From: Rhynchospora pubera
Lineage: Eukaryota; Streptophyta; Magnoliopsida; Poales; Cyperaceae
Assembly: GCA_028095005.1 (NCBI GenBank)
Contig: CM051459.1
Span: 132,155,157 to 132,219,156 of the forward strand
DNA length: 64,000 nt
Reading direction: 5' to 3'
Below are positions 1 to 10,570 of this stretch, piece after piece. Position 1 is the stretch's first letter; each line of letters opens with the position of its first letter. The translations under genes were made by a program, and so were the position numbers. The notes under the pieces are model-generated. The model saw nothing but the letters and a program-made list of their open reading frames with translations, made no database searches and was not told the origin of the DNA.

Positions 1-385
1 CCTAGCAACCTAAGGTCTATACATTTAATTCAAGTCCACTTAGTTTCAGAATTCGGACTTTTGAAAGGCTGATGAGGATATCACTCTTGCTTATGCACCA
101 ATCAGAAATAAAAACTTGCACTGGTCAGAGATGGCGCATCTTCAGGAGAATTTGATTCCCAACGGCACTCAAACAAATTTGGTAGCAAAAAAAATAAAAG
201 ATTAGGTTATTGATCATTGATCAACTTCATTCTCTGTTCTACTTCTACCACTTGGCGCATACACTCCCAGACAGCATTTTCAGATATTTTAGGCTCTCAG
301 AGTTTATAGCAGGGAGTATTCTAGATGTAAAATTTCAAGCACGGGGCAACCGCAAAAGCTTGTCAATAAAGTCCTAATTTTAATT
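1..385 (-). pseudogene. F-box/FBD exon 1 fragment, broken
   Basis: Read on the minus strand, this matches the 3' part of exon 1 (leucine-rich region) of the two F-box/FBD genes at 45519-47464 and 49481-51348. It shares the segment around DKLL, the GCPVLE-like stretch, the NSQNLKYL-like stretch and the end before the exon 1 donor. Around 335-350 one base is missing relative to the paralogs, so GCPVLE can only be read by shifting frame, and a stop follows. The F-box half is not found; the upstream side gives way to transposon sequence. This is a relic of the same tandem gene family. It continues beyond the left edge of the window, so its 3' exons cannot be judged. Confidence 0.7.
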
Positions 386-539
386 ACTTGATAAAAAGTT
401 GTTCAAAATATTAATCCATTGCTAAAATTAATCTATATTTTAATTCAATAGTAAAGCAAGTCTATTTTCTTAATTTTTGACGTATTTTATTAATCATAAT
501 TTTTAAATTTCATAAACAAATTATATTTATGTCAAAAAG

Positions 540-775
540 TTAAATGTGTCTGAACACGTCACGGCACGACACGTCTAAAGAAGACACGACACAGCACGGC
601 ACGATGACACGAGGCGTGGCGTGTCCTTAGACGTGTCGTGTCCATCTCTTAGGATGTAGATACGGAACGACATGACACGTGAAATATTTAGACACAACAC
701 GACCCGAAATGTGATCTAGACACGGTGTGTTTGACAAGACACAATACGACACGCACTTATTTAGAACACTAGTGA
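540..775. mobile_element. hAT-like repeat rich in CGTGTCGTGT motifs
   Basis: The stretch is built of reiterated ACACGAC / GTCGTGT words in both orientations. The same vocabulary occurs at 52282-52810 and 53958-54006. Such subterminal motif clusters are usual in non-autonomous hAT elements. I could not define a convincing target-site duplication, so the ends are approximate. Confidence 0.35.
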
Positions 776-1028
776 GCAGGATCACCGGCTTGCTTGGGCT
801 GTCCAGACAAAGAAAAAAAAAGTAATAAGCATCCATAAGTTTTTTTATTCGTCTTATCTAATATATAAAATAACCTTCCAATTTTGTAAGAACAATAGTA
901 TATTTTATTATTTTATCATTTGAAAATCGAAAAGACGCCATATTAACTGTTGCTAGCTGTTGCAAGCTTAATCGAATGTTTAATATTGAAGGTGAAACCG
1001 TGAAAGTAAAACCGCAATTGAAGATATG

Positions 1029-1030
<2 letters not shown>

Positions 1031-1085
<55 letters not shown>
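1031..1085. repeat. (AT)n microsatellite at left edge of the TE block
   Basis: A pure AT dinucleotide run of about 55 bp. It directly abuts the GAG end of the next TIR element and is the leftmost of a series of TA tracts separating elements up to 8914. Confidence 0.95.
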
Positions 1086-1088
<3 letters not shown>

Positions 1089-1488
1089 TTTTGCCATGGT
1101 GAGTTGCAACTCACCAAAGCGTCCGTGAGTCGCGCTTAAAACTCCAAAATTTAGTTCAAAATAATCGATCCAAACCGTCTAATATGATCTCTCTATTGAA
1201 ATCTTCATGCAGACCAAATTTTATATTTTTTTAAATTTTTAAGTATTTATTTCAGATTTTTAAAAACTGTTGTTTTTGAACGGTTCAGAACTAATTAGAT
1301 TAATGATTTTCTAAAATTTCAAAAAAATACTTAAAAAATTCAAAAAAAAAATATAAAATTTGGTCTGCATGGAGATTTCAATAGGGAGATCGTATTAGAC
1401 GGTTTGGATCGGTCATTTTGAGCTAAATTTCAGAATTTTGAGTGCGACTCACGGACGCTTTGGTGAGTTGCAACTCACCATAGCAAAA

Positions 1489-1491
<3 letters not shown>
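1086..1491. mobile_element. (TA)n-nested foldback MITE, family 1
   Basis: A 406-bp element whose two halves are imperfect inverted repeats over nearly their whole length. The left end starts GAGTTTTGCCATGGTGAG and the right end is its reverse complement apart from scattered differences. Both ends abut (TA)n tracts. The centre contains the AAATTTTATATTTTTTT core shared with the neighbouring elements. It has no coding capacity. The target is masked by the TA tract, so no unique TSD can be read. Confidence 0.8.

Positions 1492-1536
<45 letters not shown>
1492..1536. repeat. (TA)n tract between two TIR elements
   Basis: Uninterrupted TA run of about 45 bp separating the element ending at 1491 from the one starting at 1537. 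Confidence 0.95.
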
Positions 1537-1539
<3 letters not shown>

Positions 1540-1914
1540 GATGGCTAATGTGCCATAGATGGCAAAGAGGGTCCCGTGCCATAGAGTCGTTTTTCGAGAT
1601 TCAAAATCCAAATGCTCAATTCGAACCATTCAAGTTATTCACCACATTAAAATATTCTTGGAGACCAAATTTTACATTTTTTTCGATTTTTTTTGCTATT
1701 TATTATGATATTTTTAAAAAACGTTATAATTGGAGTATTTCAGACCCTCCAATTTGAACATATCAAAATAAATACCAAAAAAATTCAAAAAAATGTAAAA
1801 TTTGGCCTCCAATGGTATTTCAATATGGTGATCAATTTGAACGGTTTGGATCGACCGATTGAATTTCGGATCTTAAAAAATGTCTAAAAAAAGACATCTA
1901 TGGCACTTTAGCCC

Positions 1915-1917
<3 letters not shown>
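1537..1917. mobile_element. (TA)n-nested foldback MITE, family 2
   Basis: 381 bp. The left end reads GAGGATGGCTAATGTGCC; the right end, reverse-complemented, reads GTTGGGCTAAAGTGCC. Long inverted arms converge on a core with TTTACATTTTTT-type runs. It is the same family as 8494-8891 but inserted in the opposite orientation. TA tracts flank both sides. Short ORFs inside are by-products of the palindrome. Confidence 0.8.

Positions 1918-1966
<49 letters not shown>
1918..1966. repeat. (TA)n tract left of the 6-kb element
   Basis: TA dinucleotide run of about 49 bp, abutting GAGAATGG at 1967. Confidence 0.95.
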
Positions 1967-1970
<4 letters not shown>

Positions 1971-2219
1971 ATGGATATAGTACACTAATGTGCATTTGAG
2001 TCTTATGCACAACATTTCTGTAACGTCAGATTGGTTTCAAAATTCGTGGTGAGATTAAGATCAACGAGTCTGATTGAAGCGCTAAAAGCTCCATCCTATC
2101 AAAAATTTCCGTCCCTTTGTCCGTTTGCACTCTCCGTTTGCAAAAGTGAAGTGCAAAAAATGGAATAAAGTTTCAGAGCTGATAACCGTCATCCAGCGAA
2201 AAGTCATCCGCGTCATCCA

Positions 2220-2520
2220 AGTTCCTTCCCTCCATCTCCCTCGCGCTCCCGGTCCTCTTTCTCTCGCACTCCCTTCTCTCGCACACCCTTCCATCCAGTG
2301 AAAAGTCACCCCTTTCCTCTTTCTCTCGCACTCCCTTCTCTCTTTCTCTCATGCTCTTCCTTCCCTCCCTCGGGCTCTCCCTTTCCTCAATTCCCTATCT
2401 CACGTTTCTTTTCCCTGTCTCTCCTTCTCTTCTTCTTCCATCTTCTCTCCTTCAATTCATCACACTTTCTTTTCTCTGCCTCATCTCCTCTCCTTCTTTC
2501 CGTCAGATTTTTTTTCCCCA
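2220..2520. repeat. CT-rich low-complexity block
   Basis: Dense TCTCTC/CCCTT pyrimidine sequence, mirrored by a GA-rich block at 3520-3615. It lies inside the 6-kb TIR element. ORFs through it are Ser/Phe/Leu-rich translations of simple sequence. Confidence 0.7.
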
Positions 2521-2649
2521 TGAACTCCACCTCTGTTCCTAACATGTGCACTTTATCTTGTTCTTTTTTAAATGAACATTTACAACAATAAATTGAATAG
2601 ATACGAAGATAATAAGAACATATAATCAAAATGTATATATACAAGAACA

Positions 2650-3135
2650 AAGTTAACATACATAATAAATAAACTGAACAGATATAACAATTAATTGAAC
2701 ATAAATAGCAAATAAATTGAACATATATTACCGATAAATTGCACAGATTTAACAATTAAAAGCGAACGTATCTAATTGACATACATAATAAATAAACTGA
2801 ACAGATATAACAACTAATTGAACATAAATAGCAAATAAATTGAACAGATGTTGCCGATAAATTGCACAGATTTAACAATTAAAAGCGAACGTATCTAATT
2901 GACATACATAATAAATAAACTGAACATATATAACAACTAATTGAACATAAATAGCAAATAAATTGAACAGATGTTACCGATAAATTGCACAGATTTAACA
3001 ATTAAAAGCGAATATATCTAATTGACATACATAATAAATAAACTGAACATATATAACAACTAATTGAACATATATAACAAATAAATTGAACAGATGTTAC
3101 CGATAAATTGCACAGATTTAACAAATAAAAGTGAA
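2650..3135. repeat. 123-bp tandem repeat, about four copies
   Basis: The word ACATACATAATAAATAAACT recurs at 2656, 2779, 2902 and 3025, exactly 123 bp apart. The remainder of each unit (TTGAACATAAATAGC, CCGATAAATTGCACAG) also repeats with few changes. 123 is divisible by three, so minus-strand ORFs show a repeated 41-residue Cys/Tyr-rich pattern. I regard that as a consequence of the period, not as a gene. Confidence 0.9.
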
Positions 3136-4469
3136 ATGTAAAAAAAATTAACAGATATGATATATAAAATGAACAAATATAATAAATAAAATGAACATAT
3201 ATAACAAACAATTTGGACTCATACAAAAAATAAAAATTGAACATAAATTGAACATATGTAGCAAACATGTTGATTCATACAAAAATATAAAAAGTGACAA
3301 TAAATTGAACATATATAAAAATAAATTGAATAGTTACATCCATTAGATACTCTCTTAGTACTACTAATAATTTTTAGATACTACTTTGTTACAACAAGTT
3401 GAACACTTATTTGTATTAAATAATCCTTTAGTGTTTCTAAGTGTCACAGTACGTTAAATTATTAGGAAGAAGTAAGAAGTGATAGGCGTTATTCAGAAAA
3501 GAAAGATCAGTGCAAAGAAGGAAGAAAGAGGCGAACTAAAAGAAGGGATGGAGGGAGAGGAGAGGGAAGGGATAAGAGCGCTAAAGAGAGGGGGGAGGGA
3601 GGGGAGGGGAGGGGACGAAGAGGCACGGAAAAATTGAGCGATTGAGCGGAGCGGAAAATTAAAGACGCGCTCCTCTGTGGATGACACGGATGACATCCAA
3701 TTGGATGGTAAGTAGTAATTACCATATAAAGTTTCGCTAATCTCCTTTCTGTCGTTCCCAAAAGAGGATATCTCTTGTCTCTGCGCAACTCTCTCGAAAA
3801 CCCTAGATTGTACGGAAATTTTACAAAGGTCAATTTTGATTTCTCTTTTCATGGTCCCTTTCTATCAAATCCGCTAGTTTTGATCGCACATGGTTCAGAT
3901 GATACCAGCAAACAATTTCCACGAACCAGCAAGCAATTTCCTGAAAGTGCCCTGGTACTCTCATCTCTTTTCCACGAACCCCACTCTCATCTCTTTTTTG
4001 TTTTTTTCCTATTAAAATTCCATTTTACAAAATAAATAAGAACTAGTATGCCTCTGGACAGTAAAGTACCAATCAACACATTCTTATGCCTGTCTTGACC
4101 ATGGACAGTAAGGTAACAATAAACGAGACAGGTCGATTTCTATCTATGCTCTAGATAGTAAATAAGAAAATATTACTTAAATTATAACCATTTCTGACAG
4201 GTTAATTATAAATCAGCACTAGTATGCCTCTTGATTTTGCTATGCTCTGGACATGTCAATTTCTTTTGCCTCTTGATTTTGCGATGATGTGACCTTCGAC
4301 ACGACCCATCAAACAAACAAGTATTGTGCAAATTTGTCATTTTTTTATTACATTTGTCATTTATTGCACTTTGCTGCACCATCACATGATTTAAAAAAAA
4401 CGCTAGATATAATTTTTGTATTAATATTTCTTTACTTAACATTAAATTTTTTACTTAATTTTAGATATA

Positions 4470-4580
4470 ATTTCAGCTAAGGAAAGTTGAAGAAGAATTT
4501 GAAGATGTCGAATCGAGTGGTGCACAAGAAGTTGGATGTCGAAACCAATAGTACATACGATTATAAAGACTTGTAAGTTA
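4470..4580 (+). other. Possible short exon inside the 6-kb element
   Basis: An ATG at 4505 opens a 23-codon reading frame rich in charged residues, and a GTAAGTT donor-like site overlaps its end near 4572. It could be the first exon of a lost transposon gene or captured gene. No matching downstream exon was recognised and no function can be given. Confidence 0.2.
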
Positions 4581-5719
4581 AAGATGTCGAATTGATTTTT
4601 GAGTCTAGATCACATTTTGTTATATTTACTAGATGTTATATGGATGTTACTGTAGATCACTGGATGTTATATTTGGTTACTCTAGACCTTATTACTGATG
4701 TTCAAATTCTTAGCAACTCTACCAGTTTTGCATGGACTTAAAGTCATCCGCGCAAAATTGGCTTCTATCCAAGCTCTGTCATTTATGTCCTGGCAGCTCT
4801 TCCAGTTTGTACAAGCTTATGTAAATAGACTTGTTTGGATAATTCAACACAAATGTAAATAGAAAGCTACATAATGCTTTGCTTTGCAAATATAAACATG
4901 TAAATAGAAGCAAATTAGAAACCATCTCTAAATTCACTCAAGCAAATTAGAAACCATCTCTAAATTCAATCAAGCAAATTAGCATACATTCCCTACTTAG
5001 CATTACAACCATTTGTAAATTCCATCCTAATTAGAAACTGAAATACATAAAAATATAAAATCCAGTACATCCAGAATGGAGGGGTTGAAATATATAAAAT
5101 CCAGTACATCCAACATTTGAAATATTCCCAGAGTAAGGTTATTTGTAGATTTTTGACACCTTCACAATTGTAGAATTACCACATTTCCAGCATGGAGGGT
5201 TTGATCGCTGATTCAATAGCTTTTGAGTACTACTCATTCTGCATTCCAAGTTAAACTTTCATGAAAAACAGTCAAATTCATGCAGTAATGTTTTCAATAT
5301 GTTGAACCTATTTATGCAATGAAAACCAATATGACCAAAGCCTCAGGTTTTCTCAAACTCATATGACCAAAGGTACTGGTCATGTACATATCTGACCAGC
5401 ACATGCAGGTAGAAGCCTTATGTACTTTGTAAATCAGTACTAGCACCAAATTATTGCATATTATACCTATTGGACCTTTGCATTAGTTCAACAGGCATGA
5501 TATCGTCATTATTTGTAGGCATTTGGACCGTACTTGGCACTCAAATAACACTCAAACCATTGAATTATTCAATAGATTGCTATGATTTCCATGGAATTGG
5601 CTCTACCGTCGTTTCTTCTCTCATTTTACAGGACTTTGATGATTTCTGATGATTTTGGAGCATATAGATGGATTCCCGACGTAGCACGCACGCTAGACGA
5701 CTCATTCCTAGCATTGGAG

Positions 5720-5990
5720 GATCTTTTCTCTCTCCTGGTCGACCCGAACAATCATCTGTTCGATCCGACCAGCATCTATGGCAGCCAGGCGTTATTTCTC
5801 TCTCCTGGTCGACCCGACCACAAGTCTGTTCGATCCGACCAGCACCTATGGCAGCCAGGCGTCATTTTCTCTCTCCTGGTTGACCCGACCAGGAGCCTGT
5901 TCGATCCGACTGGGCATCACAACAGCAGACTTGTGCAGCTGTTCTTTCTCTCTCCTGTTCGGTTCGACTGCACACCTGTTCGGTTTGACC
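5720..5990. repeat. 70-bp tandem repeat, three to four degenerate copies
   Basis: The motif CTCTCTCCTGGTCGACCCGA followed by CTGTTCGATCCGACCAGCA recurs about every 70-71 bp (near 5728, 5798, 5869, then more diverged near 5947). The repeat is GC-richer than its surroundings. The period is not a multiple of three, so each unit is read in a different frame, which argues against coding. Confidence 0.85.
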
Positions 5991-6099
5991 AGGGTGCCGC
6001 CATATCACATAAGGCATTATTTCTTACATAGAAACTGATGAAAAATGGTAATTTCTTGCGCCCTGGTGCCCTAGCCTTCCATCCTTGCGACCTGGGACA

Positions 6100-7260
6100 T
6101 CCATATATATACCTCTAGACCTGAAGGAAAGGATCAAGCCACCAACCACGAAATTCCATATCCCACCACGTTTTGGCACCTTTCCACCACCGTTCTCACG
6201 CCGAAAGGCGTGGGATTCCACCTCTTTCATCATAGCACGACCATGGCATCATCTTTGGAGCAATTCTAGGCGCGACGGCGACAGAATCAACCCAACCACG
6301 GCTCTGGACGTTCGGTATCTTGAGTTAGAATCGATATTTGGTTTATTTCTTACATTCTCTTGATATTTTGATTTGATGGAGCTTGTATCTTATTTTGCTT
6401 TCATGTTAGGCTAGATTTATGTTGTCTTAGGAGTAGGGAAGTAATTTAGGTTTCGATGTGTTGTGATTTGACTTGATATCATAAAGATATGTTTTGTTGA
6501 TTTGTTTTGTTGAGAATTATGTTAATTGCTTGTTTGAATTGCTTGTGATTTCCTAATCACCTTCTAGTTGTACGGCCGCATCTAGTCAAGCCTAAGTTAG
6601 GATAAACAAGATTAGTTCAAATAAAGTATTTGGGATAAATCGTAGATCCGAAAGGGGAGATTAGTTGACACCAAAAGTGTAACTTTTAGACAAGTCCAAA
6701 AGACCTCTAGATATCCTTATGAACTCCAACAAACAAGTTTAAGTTCATTGAATTCTATACCAAAAGTTGTGAACCAATCGAGTTAATTAGGTTAGGTTGT
6801 GATTGAACCAGTGTCTAGTCCAACAAGCGAAAGTTGAGGTTTAGAGTATCTAGGTTTGACCAACAAACCCTAGCACAAAGCATAAAATTTCATAAAGAGT
6901 CAAAACCACACACTTATACCATCTGTTCGGATCGAACAGAGCGGTATATGCTTGAAAAACACCGTTTGATGCACGAAAGTGATAAGTTCTGTGTTCTAGA
7001 GTCCAAACCGATGTGAAACCTGAACCTAAGACGACTTTTATATTGTTAAAACACCCAAAAATATTTATTTACTTGCACCTTTAGATTTAATCAACCAAAA
7101 ACTCCATAAAAATATAATTGTCTAGCTTTCGTGAGGAAGTAAAGTCCGGTACTCATTAGTTCGTCCCTTGGGTTCGACCCTAAAGCTGTACTCCAAAAGA
7201 CTAGTGAGGTTAGCTTTAGGTCTATAAATTTATTTGATTCCTAGGTTTTAAGCCTTCATC
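6100..7260. mobile_element. Possible gypsy-type LTR relic inside the 6-kb element
   Basis: The 3' part has features often seen at the 3' end of plant gypsy LTRs, including a CTTTGGGTTCGACCC-like segment near 7165 and an end ...TTCATCA near 7260. I could not find a left terminus with a matching 5-bp TSD or an internal coding domain. It may be a solo LTR or a fragment. Confidence 0.3.
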
Positions 7261-8020
7261 AAGGCATAATCTCCTCACGAACAAAACCTCAGTTTAATTT
7301 TACACTAATTCAGTTTCTGTACAAGTACTGTATACTATCTTCTCTACTGCCCTTACATGCAGACCAGCAAATACCACTAGAGTTAGGGTTTAGAACCAGT
7401 AAGTACCCCAGAAAGAGGAATTCACAGAAAAATATGAATATGCATGAATATGAATAAACCAAAATGCTTCACAATTGATTTTCTGTTCTGAAATTGGAAA
7501 TGAATAAAATTAAACTACAAAGAAAACTAAGTACCTTAATTGATTTTTTGTATCAATCGAGTTGCTAGAGCCACCGGAATCGCTAGAGGTGCTGGATTCG
7601 CTAGAGTCGAGTCTAGTCGGTAGCTATGCTGGAATCGCTAGAGTCGAGTCGAGGTGGAGGCGCAACCCAGGGTTTTTGGGTAGAGGTGGATAGAGAGAGC
7701 CGCTCCGAGGGGAGGAACGGCAGAGAGAGCACCTTGATTCTCTGTCCATGTCTCTAGGGTTTTATGACAGCCTTCGACTCTGTGCAAGAGAGACGAGAGA
7801 AATGCGATCAATTTTGGTTTGGTTCTGTGAGGAAAGAGATCCTGTGCGCCATCAAGAGAGATGATAGACGGAAAAAAGTAGAAACTAACGGAGACATCAA
7901 AGCCATCAGCGCCTCAATCAGATCCATTGATCTCAATCTCACCACGAATTTTGAAACCAATCTGACGTCACAGAAATGCTGTGCATAAGACCCAAATGCA
8001 CATTAGTGTATTATATCCAT

Positions 8021-8024
<4 letters not shown>

Positions 8025-8063
<39 letters not shown>
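8025..8063. repeat. (TA)n tract right of the 6-kb element
   Basis: TA run of about 39 bp between the end of the 6-kb element and the next TIR element. Confidence 0.95.
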
Positions 8064-8071
<8 letters not shown>

Positions 8072-8474
8072 TTGGCTAAAATATACTTCAGCATACAGAT
8101 AGTCCGTATGCTGGAGTCGTTTCTCAAAATCTAAAATACATACAGTCGATTCGAATCTTTCAAATTGTTCTTCATATTGAAATCTCCTAGGGAACCAAAA
8201 TTTATATTTTTTCAAATTTTTTTACTATATATTATGCTATTTTAAAGAAACACTATAAAGGAGTTGTAAAGGAGTATTACTGACCATTCAATTTGAAAAT
8301 AGCATAATATATAGCAAACAAATTCAAAAAAATATAAAATTTGGTCTTGAAGGATATTTTTACATGGAGAATAACTTGAACGGTTTGGATCGACTGTTTG
8401 AATTTTAGATTTTGAGAAACGACTCTAGCATACGGATTTAATCCGTATGCTGGAGTATACTTTAGTCAATCTCT
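8064..8474. mobile_element. (TA)n-nested foldback MITE, family 3
   Basis: About 411 bp. The left arm contains AGAGATTGGCTAAAATATAC and GCATACAGATAGTCCGTATG; the right arm is the reverse complement with minor changes (GCATACGGATTTAATCCGTATGC). The core has the same TTTATATTTTTTCAAATTTTT layout and internal short inverted repeat as families 1 and 2, although the terminal sequences differ. TA tracts lie on both sides. Confidence 0.8.
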
Positions 8475-8493
8475 ATATATATATATATATATA
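8475..8493. repeat. Short (TA)n tract between TIR elements
   Basis: A TA run of about 19 bp separating the element ending near 8474 from the one starting at 8494. Confidence 0.9.
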
Positions 8494-8891
8494 GAGGTGG
8501 GATAAAGTGCCATAGATGGCAATGCCATAGATGCCTTTTTTGAGTCATTTTTTGAAAATCCGAAATTCAATCGGTCAATCCAAACCGTTCAAATTGATCA
8601 GCATATTGAAATACCATTATAGACCAAACTTTACATTTTTTTGAATTTTTTTGGTATTTATTTTGATATGTTCAAATTGGAGGGTCTGAAATACTCCAAT
8701 TATAACGTTTTTTAAAAATATCATAATAAATAGCAAAAAAATTCGAAAAAATGTAAAATTTGGTCTCCAAGGATATTTTAATGTGGTGAATAACTTGGAT
8801 GGTTCAAATTGAGCATTTGAATTTTGGATCTCGAAAAACGACTCTATGGCACGGGACCCTCTGTGCCATCTATGGCACATTAGCCATCCTC
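8494..8891. mobile_element. (TA)n-nested foldback MITE, family 2 (second copy)
   Basis: 398 bp. The left end is GAGGTGGGATAAAGTGCC; the right end, reverse-complemented, is GAGGATGGCTAATGTGCC, matching the left end of 1537-1917. The arms and the core correspond to that element read backwards. TA tracts flank it (8475-8493 and 8892-8914). Confidence 0.8.
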
Positions 8892-8914
8892 TATATATAT
8901 ATATATATATATAT
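8892..8914. repeat. (TA)n tract at right edge of the TE block
   Basis: TA run closing the series of five elements. Beyond it, near 9023, the words AGATATGCGATATTA resume the sequence seen just before the block at 1020-1035. Confidence 0.9.
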
Positions 8915-9526
8915 TTTAAGATAGATTAGGGTCAAACTTCCCAATTTATTTTTAAATTAAATGTCTATAAAAAATTCTAATTTTTTCATTCAAAATATAG
9001 ATCAAGAGGTGGTTCTTAAAGAAGATATGCGATATTAAATGTTGGTAACTATTAATGTTCTTTAGGAAATTCTAAATTAAATGTCTATTAATTATTTGTC
9101 TCACATTCAAAAGCGAAGACAGCGTAAATAGGAGCTTGCAATGCTATATTATTTAATTATCTTTTCATTAACAGTTAATTTACAATTATTTGACAATTAC
9201 TTTTTCTCGAAAATATAGCATATTGTGTAATTTTAATTTTATCATTTGACTAGTTATTTTATCTATAGTTATTTTGATTTTATCATTCGACAAGTTATTT
9301 GATTTACAGGTGTGGTTGTTAAAATAAAAATGATTCAAAATATATCCTTTTCGTTATAGTCTCACAAACACATGAAAAAGTTTTGTCCAGCTCTTTTTTT
9401 TTCATCACTTTTACCACTTGTATGTGTATCATACTATCATATGACTTGAGTGTTTCGGAAAGAGCGCACGAAAACCACCATCTCCCTCACCTCCCCGTCC
9501 TCTCCTTTCCCAATTCCCAGGGGCCC
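8915..9526. other. Intergenic, no gene recognised
   Basis: AT-rich sequence. The stretch near 9020-9060 resembles the intergenic DNA at 17740-17790 and 45013-45060 (AGAAGATATGCGATATTAA...CTATTAATG). The ORF beginning at 9383 crosses into the hAT-like element and has no recognisable domain. Confidence 0.5.
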
Positions 9527-9815
9527 TATGACTGCCGACGGTATACCGTTTACCGTGTACCGTGCACGTTCCGTTTGGACGGAACGAGTGACGAATCATG
9601 TTTCATGATACATTTCCGAAACGGAACGGTAAACGAAATGGATTTCGGCATACCGTTGTGTGAAATACAGTGTAAAATGAGTCGTTTCGCTACGTTCCGT
9701 CCATTCCGTTACAAACGGAACGAATAACGAATCATTCTAGTGCATACCGTTGTTGAAACGGAACGGCAAATGGAACGGCCCATTCCGTTGCCGTTTACAA
9801 CGTTAAACAGGTCTA
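9527..9815. mobile_element. hAT-like MITE with CGTTCCGTTT motifs
   Basis: The element is made of repeated CCGTTTACCGT / GGAACGGAACG words in both orientations. Ends read TATGACTG and, reverse-complemented, TAGACCTG. Flanking octamers are AGGGGCCC (9519-9526) and AGGGCCCC (9816-9823), one mismatch in eight, as expected of a somewhat aged 8-bp hAT duplication. Compare the better-preserved elements at 10571, 52818 and 54429. Confidence 0.6.
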
Positions 9816-9950
9816 AGGGCCCCCAATCACCTTCTGTCATTTCTCTCGCCCTCACCTTCTATTCACTCTCCATGTCCTTCTGCATACCCCGATGTATGTT
9901 ATCCCTTCACACCCCCTCTCTCTCTCTTTTTTTTTTCTTTCAATGCATAT

Positions 9951-10020
9951 AATTATACATAATAATTATTTTAAGATATATAACTAATTATACATAATAA
10001 TTATTTTAAGATATATAACT
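9951..10020. repeat. 35-bp direct repeat, two copies
   Basis: AATTATACATAATAATTATT followed by TTAAGATATATAACT occurs twice head to tail, at 9951 and 9986. Confidence 0.9.
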
Positions 10021-10570
10021 AAACAACCTTGTAAATGCATTCTTAAGATAAAATAATTACTTCCTTAATAGTTCTTACATATAGTTACTCTAACATAATC
10101 TTATAAGATCATCAATTAAGGCAAATAAATACTCAATTAATTCAAATATATAAATACTTCCGTATAATTATGAAGTAGTCCCTTAAACACATTAGACACT
10201 TCGTTAAGTATTTTTTTTTGTTATATTAAATATACTTTTAGCCACTATTTTGTCCTTTCATTTAAAGAGACGTTGGCGGCGCTTTTTTATATTCATCTCG
10301 ACAAAATTACTCTTAAATCTATTTTCTACGTTTTTATCTTTCCAAAATTATTCATGTGATTTGTGTATATATTTTTTTTGTGAATATTGAACATGAAATA
10401 TCAAATTATTGTAAGCATAAGATGTGCCACATTAATATCATGTCATTTTTTTCGGCATGATTCATTTTTAGATATTGTTGTCAAAATTACCCATGCTATT
10501 TGTGTGTTTTGTTCTTTTCGGTGCTTTTTTGTTGTTTTGGTTGCCTATTTCGTGCCTTATTACTTGTATC

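Larger units (their letters stand above)
1967..8024. mobile_element. Large (TA)n-nested TIR element, Mutator-like architecture
   Basis: The left end GAGAATGGATATAGTACACT recurs as a reverse complement ending at 8024, and the similarity runs inward for roughly 150 bp (through GTGCATTTGRGTCTTATGCAC and CGTCAGATTGGTTTC). The element is 6058 bp with long TIRs, flanked by (TA)n on both sides. Long TIRs are typical of Mutator-like elements. No transposase domain was recognised: the interior holds CT/GA-rich blocks, a 123-bp tandem array, a 70-bp tandem array and an LTR-like stretch. It could be a non-autonomous or decayed element that carries captured DNA and older insertions. Confidence 0.75.

Noticed and set aside
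858..1629. ORFs with long Tyr-Ile runs
   Set aside because: They are translations of (TA)n microsatellites.
2298..2591. 97-codon Ser/Leu/Phe-rich ORF
   Set aside because: Low-complexity CT-rich sequence; no conserved motif.
2650..3135. Possible CRISPR-like array
   Set aside because: Whole 123-bp units repeat head to tail without unique spacers, and the context is a plant transposon.
5582..6031. 149-codon ORF with repeats of VDP and FDPT words
   Set aside because: It is produced by the 70-bp tandem repeat, whose period shifts frame in each unit; no start context or domain supports coding.
7165..7180. tRNA T-loop-like GGGTTCGACCC
   Set aside because: No acceptor stem, D-arm or anticodon arm could be placed around it; the stretch fits an LTR relic.
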